From contig CM053332.1 of NCBI GenBank assembly GCA_028583605.1, positions 19,728,851-19,792,850 of the forward strand: a stretch of DNA of 64,000 bases, given 5' to 3'. Of the stretch, positions 46,130 to 57,600 are shown in pieces. The stretch is from Dastarcus helophoroides (Eukaryota > Arthropoda > Insecta > Coleoptera > Bothrideridae). Numbering within the stretch: position 1 is the stretch's first letter; each line of letters starts with the position of its first letter. A program made the translations under genes and the position numbers. The notes under the pieces were generated by a model. The model did not search any database and was not told the origin of the DNA. It was given only the letters and a program-made list of their open reading frames with translations.

Positions 46130-46735
46130 GGACCCTACTAATGGAATATGCAAGTAAAATGCAACCTAGCCTGCAGTATGCAACCCTTTAAGCGTGTGTA
46201 GTGGATCATAGGTAGCCGAACTAACAACAGTTGAACCACAAACTGTTAACAAAGCGGTTGCTCTTTAGGAAAGCCCCAGAAGACTAGTTTCTAATGCACA
46301 GACCCGTTGGTTTAAACATTTATCAGATTCAGAGTTTGGAAACCAAAATCTTATTAGATTTGGCCAATTAGGTATATCTATTTTTTTTTTTGGTGGAACG
46401 GACTGGTCCTTGGTTATCTTCAAAAACTGAAATACAGAACTTGTTCCCTGAAACCAAGAATTGAAAAACACAACAAAGGTTGCTCTTACGCGTTTCGACA
46501 GCCAAGGTATCATTTTCACAGAGATACTAACTCGAATGCTAACAAATGTCCCAGCATAGAATCAACGAATGTCTTCCATGTAACCCCCAAGTGGAGCGAC
46601 TTGTTGGCCATAAGGATCTATTAATTCTAATAACAGCGAAGACTAATAAGATCGAAATCGATTTTTGGTTTCCAAAGTCTAAATGTGATAAATGTTCAAA
46701 CCTCGTCTGTGCATTAGTGATGGTATAATTCAAAA
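46130..46735. mobile_element. Decayed HHR-A-type element with a nested HHR-B monomer
   Basis: Blocks shared with the 24.36-kb element include AATGCACAGACC, GGTTTAAACATTTATCAGA, TTTGGAAACCAAAA, ACTCGAATGCTAACAAATGT and, near the right end, AGATCGAAATCGA with TTTGGTTTCC. The hammerhead cores are destroyed in both arms. An HHR-B monomer (46381-46529) sits between GGTATATCT and AACTCGAATG, a junction that is uninterrupted at about 24453-24469. Confidence 0.7.
46381..46529 (-). mobile_element. HHR-B family monomer, A-tailed, nested
   Basis: On the minus strand it starts near GTATCTCTGTGAAAATGAT and ends GACCAGTCCGTTCCACC, followed by a run of A (the T run at 46381-46391). The hammerhead-like core is damaged (GTGAAAA), while GCTGTCGAAACGCGT is intact. 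The A tail suggests insertion by reverse transcription. Confidence 0.75.
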
Positions 46736-47086
46736 ATTGTTATATAAAATTTTACGAGTTTCCAGACGAGACGAAACGTAAAATTAATCTTAATAAGAAT
46801 TTTTACTGGCAAATAAAACACTTCGCTGTAATTAACAAAGTTAATACCCACATATTTTAAAACGCAATAAAAATCAGCGTATAAATTTTAATAAGACCAT
46901 CCAAATTAAAATCGAGTTCGTACAGTTATTTGCATTTGGCTTGTAAAAGGGTTTTAAAGAAGACGCCTAAAGTAGATGTTTCAGTATACGAAGGTAGGAA
47001 AAGACGTATTGCTTGGCTTTTAGATTTACCAGAGAATAGAAATGGTCTCTTGTTAAAGTTTTAGAATACTTCTACATTCTATACTC
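46736..47086. other. Non-coding sequence upstream of OBP unit 2
   Basis: AT-rich spacer without exons or repeats that I recognise. Confidence 0.4.
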
Positions 47087-47092
47087 TATAAG
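47087..47092 (+). promoter_or_regulatory. TATA-like box of OBP unit 2
   Basis: TATAAG lies 74 bp before the predicted start codon. About 30 bp downstream is TTTATTGGCAGCC, matching the upstream region of unit 1, which suggests that the promoter was duplicated with the gene. Confidence 0.4.
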
Positions 47093-47165
47093 CACTAATA
47101 AAAAAATGTTAATTTTATTGGCAGCCTAGTTAGTATATCCAGAAGCAGTGATGGCCAAATCAATT

Positions 47166-50100
47166 ATGTTTTCAAAAAACCAGATTTACTTCGCTGTTAT
47201 TACTTTTGCCGCATCTATGGTGTGCTACGCAGTGGTAAGTAAAACTCAAAAATAAAACGTTTATATACCTTCTTCCTCTTCGTCTTTTTCTTCTTCTTTT
47301 TCGTTTTCCTTTTTTTATTCTCCTTCTTCTTATTCTTCTTCTTTCCCTTTCTCTTCTTTTTCCTATTTCTCTTTCTCTTCCTCTTCCTCTTCCTCTTCCT
47401 CTTCCTCTTCCTCTTCCTCTTCCTCTTCCTCTTCCTCTTCCTCTTCCTCTTCCTCTTCCTCTTCTTCTTCCTCTTCCTCTTTCTCTTTCTCTTTCTCTTC
47501 CTTTTCCTTGTCTTCTTCTTTTTCTTCTTCTTCTCTCTCTACCTCTTCTTCTTCTCCATCTTTTTTCTCTTCTTCTTCGTCTTCGTCTTCTTCTTATTCT
47601 TCTTCTTCTTTCTTTTCCTCTTCCTCTTCCTCTTTCTCTTCCTTTTCCTTTTCTTCTTATTCTTCTTCTTCTTCTTTCTATACCTCTTCTTCTTCTTCTT
47701 TTCCTCTTTTTTTGAGATCCTGCGATCTGTTTATTTTGCTTATACAGAGGTCTTTCAGGTGACGGCTGCCTGTTGGTTTTCCTTTTAGTGTAATGCGTGG
47801 TAATCAATCTTTTCTCATTCTGTTTACGTTACCAATGTCTCACTTCATTGTCTACCCCATCGCACGATGTCCTATATACCGTATTGCTCTCTAATCTCAG
47901 TGCTTCTTACTCTGTCTTTTCTGGTCTTTCCTGCTATAGTTCTTAAAGTTTTCATCTCCGCTACTTTCAGCATTCTCTTGGTCTTGTTGGTTCAGATGTC
48001 ATGTTACATGTTCAGGTAATCTTGAACATCCATTTCGATTATTTTTAATTTAATACTTCCTGAACAATTCAGAACCCTCGACGAGTCATTAGGATACTTT
48101 GGAGCCCCAGGATAATATCGTTGAAAATATTCACTCTTGGATATTGTACAAAAATTCGTGGTCCATTTTCTTCGAATAGTTACGCTTAGAACTAAATTTT
48201 TTACAATTCATTTACAAAAGATAACCCTATTATGTCTTTAGGATACTGCGAGTAGGATGTGGAAATAAAGATGGTCGCCGATGAACCGCCGTTTTAAATA
48301 AGGATATTTTCTGGGGAAATTTTCTTCAGTAAAGAGTTCCATAGTTTGAAACTTCTGTAGAAAAAACTCTTCATAAACAGAACTGTGCAAAAGTGAATGA
48401 GACACCAATTTGTTGCTTCCGAGAGTGTTGTATGTCTCATGACAGCTTTAAAACTCTTGATAAGTCTTTAAAATACTTTGGAGCCCCAGGATAATATCGT
48501 TGAAAGTTTAGAAGTCCGTGACATTATGCACAAATTTGAGGCCCATTTTTTTCGAAAAGTTACGCTTACAACAGTTTTTTACAATCCACTCGTAAAAGAT
48601 AATCCTATTATGCCTTTGGAGCACTGTGAGTAGGATGTAGAAATAAAGATAGATGCCGATGAACCACCCTTTTAAATAAGGATATTTTCTGGGAAAATTT
48701 TCTTCGGTAACGGATTCCACAGTTTGGAAGTTCTATAGAAAAAAGTCTTCATAAACAGACATCTAACTGTGCAAAAGTGAATTACACACCAATCTGCTGC
48801 TACTAACTGTCTTGTCTGTGGGGAACTCGGACCCTTCAGTTGTTCAAGCCACTTCCAGGTAAGTACTCATAGAATAGAGACAAGTTAGCAACCATTCGCC
48901 TGTGCTTGAGTGCTTCGCGAGACTCGCGTCATCATCATCAATTAAGCGAATCGCTCTTTAAATTGAACCCAAAAGAGTCAGTCTGCTTTGGAGCCAAACT
49001 CCAAACAGTATTCCGGTGATAATCCAATACGACCTTTATTAAAAATGAGCAACTGATGGGATGTGAAATAGTTTTATTCACCTAAAAAGAGCTAATGTGG
49101 GGTTATGGGCTAAACTCCAAACAATGTTCCAGTGTTAGCTCAACTTAAGTTTCGAAAATGAACAACTAACTAATTAAATATTCTCTGTATCTTCTTTGCG
49201 AAGTGTCGTTATTCCCCTATCGAGTTGCGTTTTCTTCGCCAGTTGCTTCTTACACACGTCTTAGCAAAAAAACGGTAACTGAAAATCTAGAAGTGCGAAA
49301 GAAGCAACTGGCATTGGGGTTAAACTCCAAAAGACTAACACTGGAACATTGTTTGGAGTTCAGCCCCAAAGCTTTTTTGGGATTTATTTTTCGAGATAAA
49401 ACTACTTCATATCTCTTCAGTTGCTCATACTTAACAAAGCTCATCTTAGACCAACACTGGAATATGGTTTGGAGTTCAGCTCCAAAGCACACTTTGGCTC
49501 CTTTGGATTTAACTCAAAAAGCGATTCGCCTAACTGATGATGAGAATTTAACTGAGCCTCTCGAATCACTGAAGCATAGGCAAATGATTGGTGTCTTTTT
49601 TTCTATGAGTACTTTCATTGGAGGTGCTCAATGAATTGAATGGTGTAGCATTTTCTTCGCCAGTTGCTTTTTCCACTGGTCTTAACCAAATAAGGTAACT
49701 GAAAATCCAGACGTGTGGAAGAAGCAACTAACGAAGAAAATGCCACTCGATAGATATGGAATTAACCAAACTTCGCAAAGAAGATACAAAAAATATCCAA
49801 TCAGTTAGTTAATTATTCCCTAAACTTTAAGTTAAATTAGCACTAAATTAGCACTGGAACATTGTTTGGAGTTCAACCCCAAAGCTTTTTTTTGGGATTT
49901 CTCTGTCGGGATAAAACTATTTCATATCAGATCAGTTGCTTATACTTTACAAAGCTGATCTTAGACCAACACTCGAATATGGTTACAGGTTCAGCTCCAA
50001 AGCACACTTCGGCTCCTTTGGATTTAACTCCAAAAAGCGATTGGTCTAACTGATGATGAGAATTTGATCGAGATTCTCGAATCACTGGAGCATAGGCAAA

Positions 50101-51165
50101 TGGATGGTATTTTGTTTCTTTCTTTTCCATGAGTACTTTCATTGGAGGTGCTCAAATAACTTAATGGTGTAGCATTTTTTTCGTCAGTTGCTTCTTCCAC
50201 ACGTCTTAACGAAAAAAGATAACTTAAAATCTAGACGCGTGAAAGAAGCAACTGGCGAAGGAAATACCACTCGATAGGTATAAAATTAGCAAATTAGATG
50301 TAAAATTCAGCTCGAAAGAGAGCCCAGTTTCTGAGAATTTGGCAGTGGCTGGTATATAGTCATTCCAGAAGTTGGTCCTTGGATTCACTCCTAGGATGGA
50401 TAAACTAGATCCTTTGGATAAAATGTTATCCTCCATGGAGATGTTGATTATCCCTTGATGTTTTCTTATAGAAAACACTGACCTGACTGAGATACTGAAA
50501 TCAACCAGAATTTTCTTACCCCATTCCAGAACGATCTTGAGATTCTGATCTATATCAGCTGCCCTTTTAATTCTTTTGAAGTGTTTGGGGAATTTAAGAT
50601 TTAATAACTAGATAATTATTTGTAATAGTGTTAAATAGCTGGTTTGATGAATGAAATCGTCTGTAGGTTCTATCCTTGTCTTAGTGATTTCCAAAAAAGT
50701 ACTTAACATTATAAGACATTGGGCAAAATATTGACTATTCAAAGTACTAATTTGACACAAATTAATTCGAGAAAACGTAGTTTTTATTCTTATTTAATTT
50801 GGTTTCAAAGGCTTCACTACAAACAGATTAACATTGTGTCGCAGGAACAGACTACAACTGATTTTGAAGATCATATGGAAAAATGCTCCGCAGAAAGCGG
50901 ATTCGACCCAGAAGCGTTTCATCCTGTGAAGCTGCCTGAAGACTTTAACAGAACAGATTTTTTATGCTTCACCAAATGTATTATTATCCAATCGGGTCAC
51001 CTGCTTGCTAATCACTCTTTAAATGTTCCAATAGTAATGGAAGCAGTCAAACTAGAAAAAGAAGTAAAATACGACCATGATAATATGGAAAGATGTCTGA
51101 AAGACAGAGTCATAAACGAATGCGGAGATATTTACCACATATTTGATTGTTTTCATTCCACTTAA
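47166..51165 (+). CDS. Odorant-binding protein, unit 2 (two exons, apparently intact)
   Basis: Exon 1 (47166-47234) encodes MFSKNQIYFAVITFAASMVC followed by YAV, a signal peptide, with donor GTAAGT at 47235. Exon 2 (50845-51165) follows acceptor TCGCAG, phase 0, and encodes 106 residues. The predicted precursor is 129 residues, usual for the PBP/GOBP family. The six cysteines lie in HMEKC, FLC-FTK-C, MERC, NEC and FDC, with C2-x3-C3 and C5-x8-C6 spacing of classic OBPs. The likely role is binding of small hydrophobic ligands after secretion. An in-frame ATG at 47151 would add five residues; 47166 is preferred because unit 1 starts there. The 3.6-kb intron holds a pyrimidine repeat and LINE A debris. 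AATAAA overlaps the stop codon. Confidence 0.88.
47275..47720. repeat. Pyrimidine microsatellite (CTTCCT/CTT types) in the unit 2 intron
   Basis: About 445 bp almost entirely of C and T, with a central run of TCTTCC hexamers (about 47378-47460) and CTT-type repeats on both sides. It starts about 40 bp after the donor of OBP unit 2 exon 1. The long arginine/glutamate-rich or serine-rich frames here are artefacts of the repeat. Confidence 0.95.
48225..49150 (-). mobile_element. LINE A 3' fragments, minus strand
   Basis: Two partial copies of the LINE A 3' region: about 48225-48390 and 48575-49150. Words such as CACTGCGAGTAGGAT-type, GATGAACC(G/A)CC and AATAAGGATATTTTCTGGG match 4790-4900. The second continues into sequence matching 5090-5270 (AATTAAGCGAATCGCTCTT). 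They lie in the OBP unit 2 intron. Confidence 0.75.
49300..50160 (+). mobile_element. Two LINE A C-terminal fragments, plus strand
   Basis: 49330-49640 and 49858-50160 each encode a version of WSSAPKHTLAPLDLTQKAIR followed by LTDDENL, equivalent to the LINE A block at about 5130-5220 on the minus strand. They are direct repeats about 530 bp apart with frameshifts. Between and around them are inverted words (AGTTGCTTCTT / AAGAAGCAACT). Confidence 0.75.
50280..50590 (-). mobile_element. LINE A internal fragment, minus strand
   Basis: Matches LINE A around 5300-5580: GGATTCACTCCTAGGAT, ATTATCCCTTGATGTTTTCT and TTCTTACCCCATTCCAGAA are shared. It lies just before exon 2 of OBP unit 2. Confidence 0.75.
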
Positions 51166-51540
51166 ATAAATGTCATTATATCTGTAGCTTTTTAGTGCAT
51201 TTGTCCTTAATATTAACCAAATTAAAGTCCCAAATGTAATCGCCTCCTCAGTCACAAAAAAAAAATCTATACAAGTGAGTATTTTGGCTGTAGTAACACC
51301 TTAATTACAAATTCGAAACCAAGAGTAGATAGATTGTCAAAATCAGAATCAGTGTCTCCCTATAGCTCTCTATGTCCTCCTCTATAACATCTCGTCGATG
51401 GTTGAAAAATTTGAATTTGTTTTAAACCAACGAAAGCAGAATTTTCCCCTGTTTAGTGCCAAAGTTTATGTAAAAATAAAATTTCTTTTAGCTCGACAGA
51501 AAACAATTTTTCTTATCGTAAAATAATATCAATCTTTTTT
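51166..51540. other. Spacer between OBP units 2 and 3
   Basis: Non-coding sequence. I looked for a signal-peptide exon like those at 43308 and 47166 and saw none. Confidence 0.5.
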
Positions 51541-51680
51541 TTGGCGTGGTGGTCCTTGTTTCTCTTCAAATATTGAAAAACAAATTCTGTCTCCTGAAAG
51601 CAAGAAAGTTTAGAAAACACAACAAAGGTTGCTCTAACGCGTTTCGATAGCAAAGCTATCATCTTCAGAAAGATACTAAA
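51541..51680 (-). mobile_element. HHR-B family monomer with hammerhead-like motif
   Basis: On the minus strand: CTGAAGA (51668-51662), one extra T, GATAGC/TTT/GCTATC stem II, GAAA, ACGCGT, triplet GTT with cut between 51636 and 51635, and stem I AGAG with CTTT. The 3' end is A-rich (T run at about 51533-51542). Confidence 0.75.
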
Positions 51681-51992
51681 GATCTCTCTTTCTCTCTCTT
51701 TCGTTCTCTCTCTCTCTCTTCCTCTCTTTCGTTCTCTCTCTTCCTCTCTCTTCCTCTCCTTCTTCCTCTCCCTCTCCCTCTCCCTCTCCCTCTCCCTCTC
51801 CCTCTCCCTCTCCCTCTCCCTCTCCCTCTCCCTCTCCCTCTCCCTCTCCCTCTCCCTCTCCCTCTCCCTCTCCCTCTCCCTCTCCCTCTCCCTCTTCCTC
51901 TTCCTCTCCCTCTCCCTCTCCCTCTCCCTCTCCCTCTCCCTCTCCCTCTCCCTCTCCCTCTCCCTCTCCCTCTCCCTCTCCCTCTCCCACTC

Positions 51993-52078
<86 letters not shown>
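51681..52078. repeat. Pyrimidine tract: CCCTCT hexamer repeat and CT repeat
   Basis: About 400 bp of nearly pure C/T. 51767-51990 is mostly a TCCCTC hexamer repeat with two TCTTCC interruptions near 51893, and 51991-52078 is mostly CT dinucleotide. It lies about 200 bp before OBP unit 3 exon 2. Confidence 0.95.
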
Positions 52079-52081
<3 letters not shown>

Positions 52082-52280
52082 ATACTTACTTAAAAAAAAA
52101 TTAAAACAATTTCCAGCTTTCTTCGAATTATTTCACCAAAAAATCCTAAAGTCACTACCCTAGTTGAGCAAAATGTTGAATATTTAAAGTAGGAATTTAG
52201 CACTTAATTCCGGATAAAGTATTTTGCTTCTAACTTGACCGGGAAGACTTTATTACAAGCTGATAAATATTGTACCGTAG

Positions 52281-52598
52281 GAGGAGACAATTAATTTGAA
52301 AGAGGTGATGGACAGATGCTCCAGAGAAAGCGGACATAACCCAATGGCGTTCGCACCTGTTAAAATACCTGAGGATTTCAACAGAGTGGAATTTTTGTGC
52401 TACACTAGATGTACTATGATCGCATCAGGTCACCTGTTAGCAAACGGATTCTTAAATGTTCCACCAATAATGCAAGCAGCCAGACTGGACACCAGCACCA
52501 AGTACGAATATGACCAAATGGAACAGTGTCTTAAAAACATAGTCATAAACGAATGCGCCGATATTTTTCATATATTTGAATGTTTCCGCCCTAGATAA
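52281..52598 (+). CDS. Odorant-binding protein, unit 3 (second exon only)
   Basis: After an acceptor (CCGTAG) the frame encodes EETINLKEVMDRC, then SRESGHNPMAFAPVKIPEDF, FLC-YTR-C, MEQC, NEC and FEC, with all six cysteines at the same spacing as unit 2. It ends at TAG/TAA with AATAAA next to it. The 105 residues are the full mature part of a classic OBP. No matching signal-peptide exon lies between unit 2 and this exon, although the intron end (GCAAAATGTTGAATATTTAAAGTA) resembles those of units 1 and 2. It may use the first exon of unit 2 by alternative splicing, or may have lost its own. The reading frame shows no damage. Confidence 0.8.
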   Translation, partial: EETINLKEVMDRCSRESGHNPMAFAPVKIPEDFNRVEFLCYTRCTMIASGHLLANGFLNVPPIMQAARLDTSTKYEYDQMEQCLKNIVINECADIFHIFECFRPR

Positions 52599-52713
52599 AT
52601 AAATTTTATATCTAAGGTTCAACCTTTTTGTAATCGCGAACCACCATCAAAATTTCAGAAACTCCACTTTTTTGCGTGCGCGAAGGCAGGATCTCATTCA
52701 GCAGAAAACAACA

Positions 52714-53010
52714 ATTTTTGGTGAAACGGACTGGTCCTTGGTTATATTCAAAAATTAAAATACAAATCGTGTCCCCTGAAATAAAGAAAGATTAAAAAAG
52801 ACAACAAGGGCGATACTCTCTGAAGATAATAGCTTGGCTACCTAAACGCATGAGAGCAACCATTGTTGCCTTTTTTTATCTTTGTGGTTTTAGGGGACAA
52901 GATTTGTATTTCAATTTTTAAATACATGTTTGTATTTATTAAAAACAAAAAAAAAAAGGTTGCTCTAACACGTTTCGATAGCCAAGCTATCATATTTAGA
53001 GAGGTGCTGA
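52714..53010. mobile_element. HHR-B hairpin dimer plus an extra arm
   Basis: The dimer runs from GGTGAAACGGACTGGTCCTT (52719) to about 52921. A further minus-strand arm fragment lies at 52960-53010 (GGTTGCTCTAACACGTTTCG). The plus-strand core CTGAAGA at about 52820 is intact, but GAAA is replaced by TAAA. Confidence 0.75.
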
Positions 53011-53039
53011 TTTTTTCAAAAGTAATGGGCCAAATAAGC

Positions 53040-54690
53040 TAACCAGAAAACCTTTCGGCGGAGCATTTTTTTTTCTTAACGAATTTCCTGATTCAACTCG
53101 AAAACTATCTAACTTTGGGAAACAAGCCTGAAAACAAATTTAAAATGAAAACCAAATTCTTCCAAAAATTTTCAATAATATTGAAATTTTGAAAAGTCGA
53201 ATTTTGTGAAAAAAAAGTCAATATTTCCAAAGCAAGTCAAATTAAAAAACGCAATTTTTAAAAATAATCCTTGCAACATTTTACTTTATTTGAATTTTGA
53301 CACAATCTTGAAATTTTCAAAAAGACTTTTTCTAAAGAATTCCTAAAAATATCCCCTGCCAGATTTTCATTAAAATTTATATCAAATTTTGAAAAAAATT
53401 ACGTATTTTGAGAAAAAGTCGACATTTAAAGAATACAAAATTTAATTAATAATTTTCAGAAATATTTTTAGAGGTACAAGTGAAAATTTCAAATTTATGA
53501 TAGGTAGTGCTTGGAACACATGACAAATTTAGAAAAAAAGAAATGTTCAGAAATGGCCGCATATTGAGAAAAAGGAATTTTCGAAAGAAGAAAATGATTT
53601 TTTTGCAAAATGCCGTCGACAACTCAATAAAAGGGTTGAATTTTCTTAAAAATAATCCAAACGTTCAAGACACCGTCTAATTTGGAGAGAAAAAGATAGA
53701 ATTTTAAGATTTGTAATTTAAAAGAGGATTAGAATACAAATCTTGTCCCCTGAATCCAAGAAAGATTAAAAAACACAACAGAGGTTGCCCTAACGCGTTT
53801 CGATAGCCAAGCTATCATCTTCAGAGAGATATCTCTCTAAAGATGACAGTTTGGCTATCGAAATGCGTTAGAGCAACCTTTGTTGTGTTTTTCAATCTTT
53901 TTTGGTTTCAAGGAACAAGATCCGTATTTTAATATTTAAAGATAACCAAGGACTAGTCCGTTTTACCAAAAATAAAAGATGAATTTCGAGAAAAAACCCA
54001 GTTTTAGAGAAAAGTCGAAATTTTCAGAAAATCAAATTTAAAATGGCACTCCAACGTTTTAAAAACACTGGGAAAATGTCAAAAAATCGAAGAGTCAGTA
54101 TTTTCAAAGGTCGAATTGTGTGGAAAAAAAAGGCAACATTTTTAAAAAACATCCAATTTTGAGAAAAGCAATAGCAATTTTCAAAAATATTTTGCCGGAT
54201 GTTGTAAACTCTTTCATTTAAATTTTGACATAAGGAAATTTGAATTGGTCTTTTTTTTGCTCGAGATTTTTTCTTATTTGTAAGATTTCGACCTAATTTA
54301 GGAAACATAAATAATTTGGTAAACTTGAAATTTCAAGAAACAATGTCGATACTTCTGAAAGCATTTTGAGATAAAAGTTAGAATTTATAAAGACAAAAAT
54401 GAATGGAAATTTCAAAAAAATCAAACTTAAAAGCTAAAGTTTTTAAAAATAGCCAAATATTGATAAAAATGGCTCAAATTCAAGACCGTTTCTTTGGAAA
54501 CCAAACAGAATAATAAAAAAAAAAAAATCAGAAATCAAGTCAAGGAAAGAATGAATTTACAAAAGACTATGTAAAAAAAGTCAAGATTTCCAGTAAAAGA
54601 CGAATTTCGAGAAAATAGTTGAAATGTCCAAATAAACATTTAACTTTTAAAATTTTATTTATTTTCCTAATATATACGTTGAACCAAATT
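53040..54690. repeat. Degenerate AT array (A-rich on plus)
   Basis: A-rich sequence with recurring AAAGTCGAAATTT-type words, the complement of the 33-41 kb array. It is interrupted by a hairpin element at 53731-53970. No coding. Confidence 0.75.
53731..53970. mobile_element. HHR-B hairpin, near-complete head-to-head dimer
   Basis: Two arms meet at the centre AGAGAGATATCTCTCT (about 53824-53839) and pair over about 100 bp. The minus strand of the left arm has a hammerhead-like motif with core CTGAAGA (53824-53818), stem II GATAGC/GCTATC, GAAA (53801-53798) and ACGCGT with triplet GTT. The right arm on the plus strand has CTAAAGA, a decayed core. Confidence 0.85.
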
Positions 54691-57600
54691 TTATTTTTAT
54701 TACAGGGATCTCAATAAAGACACAATGAAGCTCAAGTGGGGAATGTGGTGCAGAATTTAATGCCTAAAAATATTTTGCTGGGAAAACTGATATCTATATA
54801 CGCCAATGGGTTTAGTCTTAGCAAATATTTATCGAAACATCGTGAAATTTTTAATATCTGTTGGTGTTTCAATTGTTAATAAAGTTTAATAAGCATGACT
54901 ATTAAAAAATTTCACAAAGTAGGGTTGAAAATGTCAATTAAAAAAAAAGGCTAAAGTCTCCTCCTTCTGCTCTTATCTTTGAATGGTTGTACTTAGAATA
55001 CTGAAATTTGGAGAGCAGAAAAAAAGATTTGTAAGCTTCCCAATTAATGACAACAAATGACATAATTATCATAGATGATGCCTTTGTGACAACGATCTTA
55101 CTATGCCACCCCTAATTCAAGAAAGTTACCTAACTGACCCTTGCGACTTACTTCGTAGAAAACCTAATTGTAGATAGCTTTTCATCAATTTATTTAACAA
55201 ATCATGATTGTGTCCTAAATGTTTGTAACTTTGGATAGTGGATTTAATGCTTTATTTTTGAATAGGGTTTAAGAAGTTTTGTTTCATGTTAATACAATAA
55301 GTAATCGACTAATGCACTAACTAAATTGTCAATAAGAACGAAAAACTTGAATGGCAGCTTATGGTAACAATGGAAAACTATAACGAGCTATTTTACAAAA
55401 ACCATTAGAAGGTAAAAGAAGGTAATTATTTAACTAATTTCACGCGAACGAAATCATGGAATACCCCTTAATAAAATTAACGATTTTATGAACCAACGAA
55501 AATAGTTAATTTATACACGAAAATAATGAATAAATTCCAAAGCACGTCGCATAGTTTTCATTTTGGTAGTTGGTTAGTGTGAAAAATTTGAGTCAAGTTA
55601 TTAAGCAATGCATATCCTGTGTGGGGAAGATTTATGGGTAAACCAGCGAAAGGAATAGGCACGAAATTGCATGCAGGGTATCGCATCTAGGAAAGAAGTC
55701 GTTTATCATTTTAAGTGAATAATACACATTCCGCGAGTTCCAGCACTCCGCATTATAACAATGTTAATAATCCGCATTTTACGGCAGCAGCTTAAAATGT
55801 AATTCCCTTTTCTAGCGGTTAACCGTTTATGGTGAACTGCATCATTTAGGCATAAAGAGAATTCGAATCATTTCAGTTGCGCAACACTTGTCTTATTCAT
55901 AACATATTGCTTGTCATATTACGTACACTACCCCATCCTCTGTTTGCATACATTTTGAATGGTAATCAATATTTAAAAGGTTAAATTTTCTAGATTTCGA
56001 TTTTTAACCTGGGTTTCCACGAATCTAACATATCAAGATTAAATCCGAGATGTTGATGTTATGTCGAATAATTTTCTAAAAAATAAAACTTTTAAAGTCA
56101 AGATAAAAAAAGTTAATCTTTCAAGTGTAGAAGAATTTAAAAAGCAGAGCTAGCAAATGGCTAATGACTAAATCTAGAGTGATGGTAATGGGCAGTTCTA
56201 TTAAGTTTCCTTACAGTGCACCACTATATTCTTGGAGTTTGTAAATCACATAAGGATTTAGGTGTTTCTATTGGCTTAAATCTCGAAATTGTTTGGGAAA
56301 TAAGGGGAAAAGTTAGATGCTTCTGACACCGGAAGAGAAAACTTGGAAAATGCCGCAGTCTTCCGTGTCAGGTTCAAGAAAACAAGACTCATTTATTTCT
56401 TGTACTAGTAAAAAGTTAGGAAGTTTAATTAAAGAAAACTACTGCTGGCTGTAATAATTATTGTACTAAACACATCACATTCATTAGGCGTATTATAGCC
56501 AACTTAATGAAAGACCTGAAGTTACCTTGCAATTACTTTCCAAGATAAAATACATGCAAAGTCGACAAGCAAAGGGGCAATTTATCTGAAGTTCACCATG
56601 CCAAAGCAAAACAAATCATCTTTATTATAAAACGACACGTCTATTACGGATTAACGGACGTACAATTAGTGACGAACGACAAGGCATTAGAGGCCATTAT
56701 GTGTGTGGACGCACGAGAACCGAGTCCCCAAGTAGAGCCACGTGGTTTTATGGATGCCTCCCTTGCCAATAATTTATTTTAACAAAGAAACTTCTTTCAA
56801 GAGTGGCTTTTGTGGCGTAAAATATGTTCCCAGTCGCTATTTCCACGTCTAACGTCAACCCCATTGCCAACAGTATATATTCGCCTTCTGAATTGAGCTT
56901 TGTTTAGGACATATAAAAGCCGAATGTTAATCTACTTGTCAAAAGGCTTTATGAGTTGTTCCCGGGGACAAAAACCGGCAAATTGGTTGCATTCCGGAGT
57001 TCGTGTCAGATTTTAATTGCTACATTTTTTGATGGATTCAACAAATTGATGTGAAAAAAAAGGGTCAATTGTTCTATACCAATTTTATGTTACAAGTTTT
57101 ACATAGAAGGATACCATTTCGATTTTGTTTGATACTATGTCGTATTTTTGTTTAAATCTATGCAAAGTTTAAAATTTTTCTTCCAAAAAGTAAAATTTCA
57201 AATTTAAACTTACAATTCCTAATAAGTGGTGGCTTTAAAAAACAAATCAAACTTCTAAAATATGTAATGGAAAAATAGGTTTCCAAAAAATCTTTCAAAT
57301 TTTTATCTTTTCAAATTTTTTAAACTTTCGTTTTAAATTTAAAAATTTTAGATGTTTTCAAATAAAAGAAATCATAATGCGAAATTTAAACTTGACAAGT
57401 TCAAAAGTTTTAGTTAATTATTCGTCGTAAATTGTCAGTGCAGTCATAGCTTATTTTATTATTGGTTTATTCAGTGCTGCCACATTATGACGTCTTTTCG
57501 AGTGCTTATTTTTATATGTAATATATTCACATTACTGATACTAAAAGAGCTGTAAACAACTGACAAAAAAAAACGCTTTATAAAGATTCAGAGCCTTGGC

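Noticed and set aside
47172..47807. Long arginine/glutamate-rich frame on the minus strand and a serine-rich frame on the plus strand
   Set aside because: Both are translations of the pyrimidine microsatellite in the OBP unit 2 intron; there is no start context or domain.
49540..49560. CTGATGA word in the OBP intron as a hammerhead core
   Set aside because: Part of the LINE A coding block (TDDENL); no stem II or GAAA at the needed spacing.
51676..51996. Glycine/glutamate repeat protein on the minus strand
   Set aside because: Direct product of the CCCTCT hexamer repeat.
54660..54860. Fourth OBP exon after the TTACAG near 54701
   Set aside because: The downstream frame lacks the OBP cysteine pattern.
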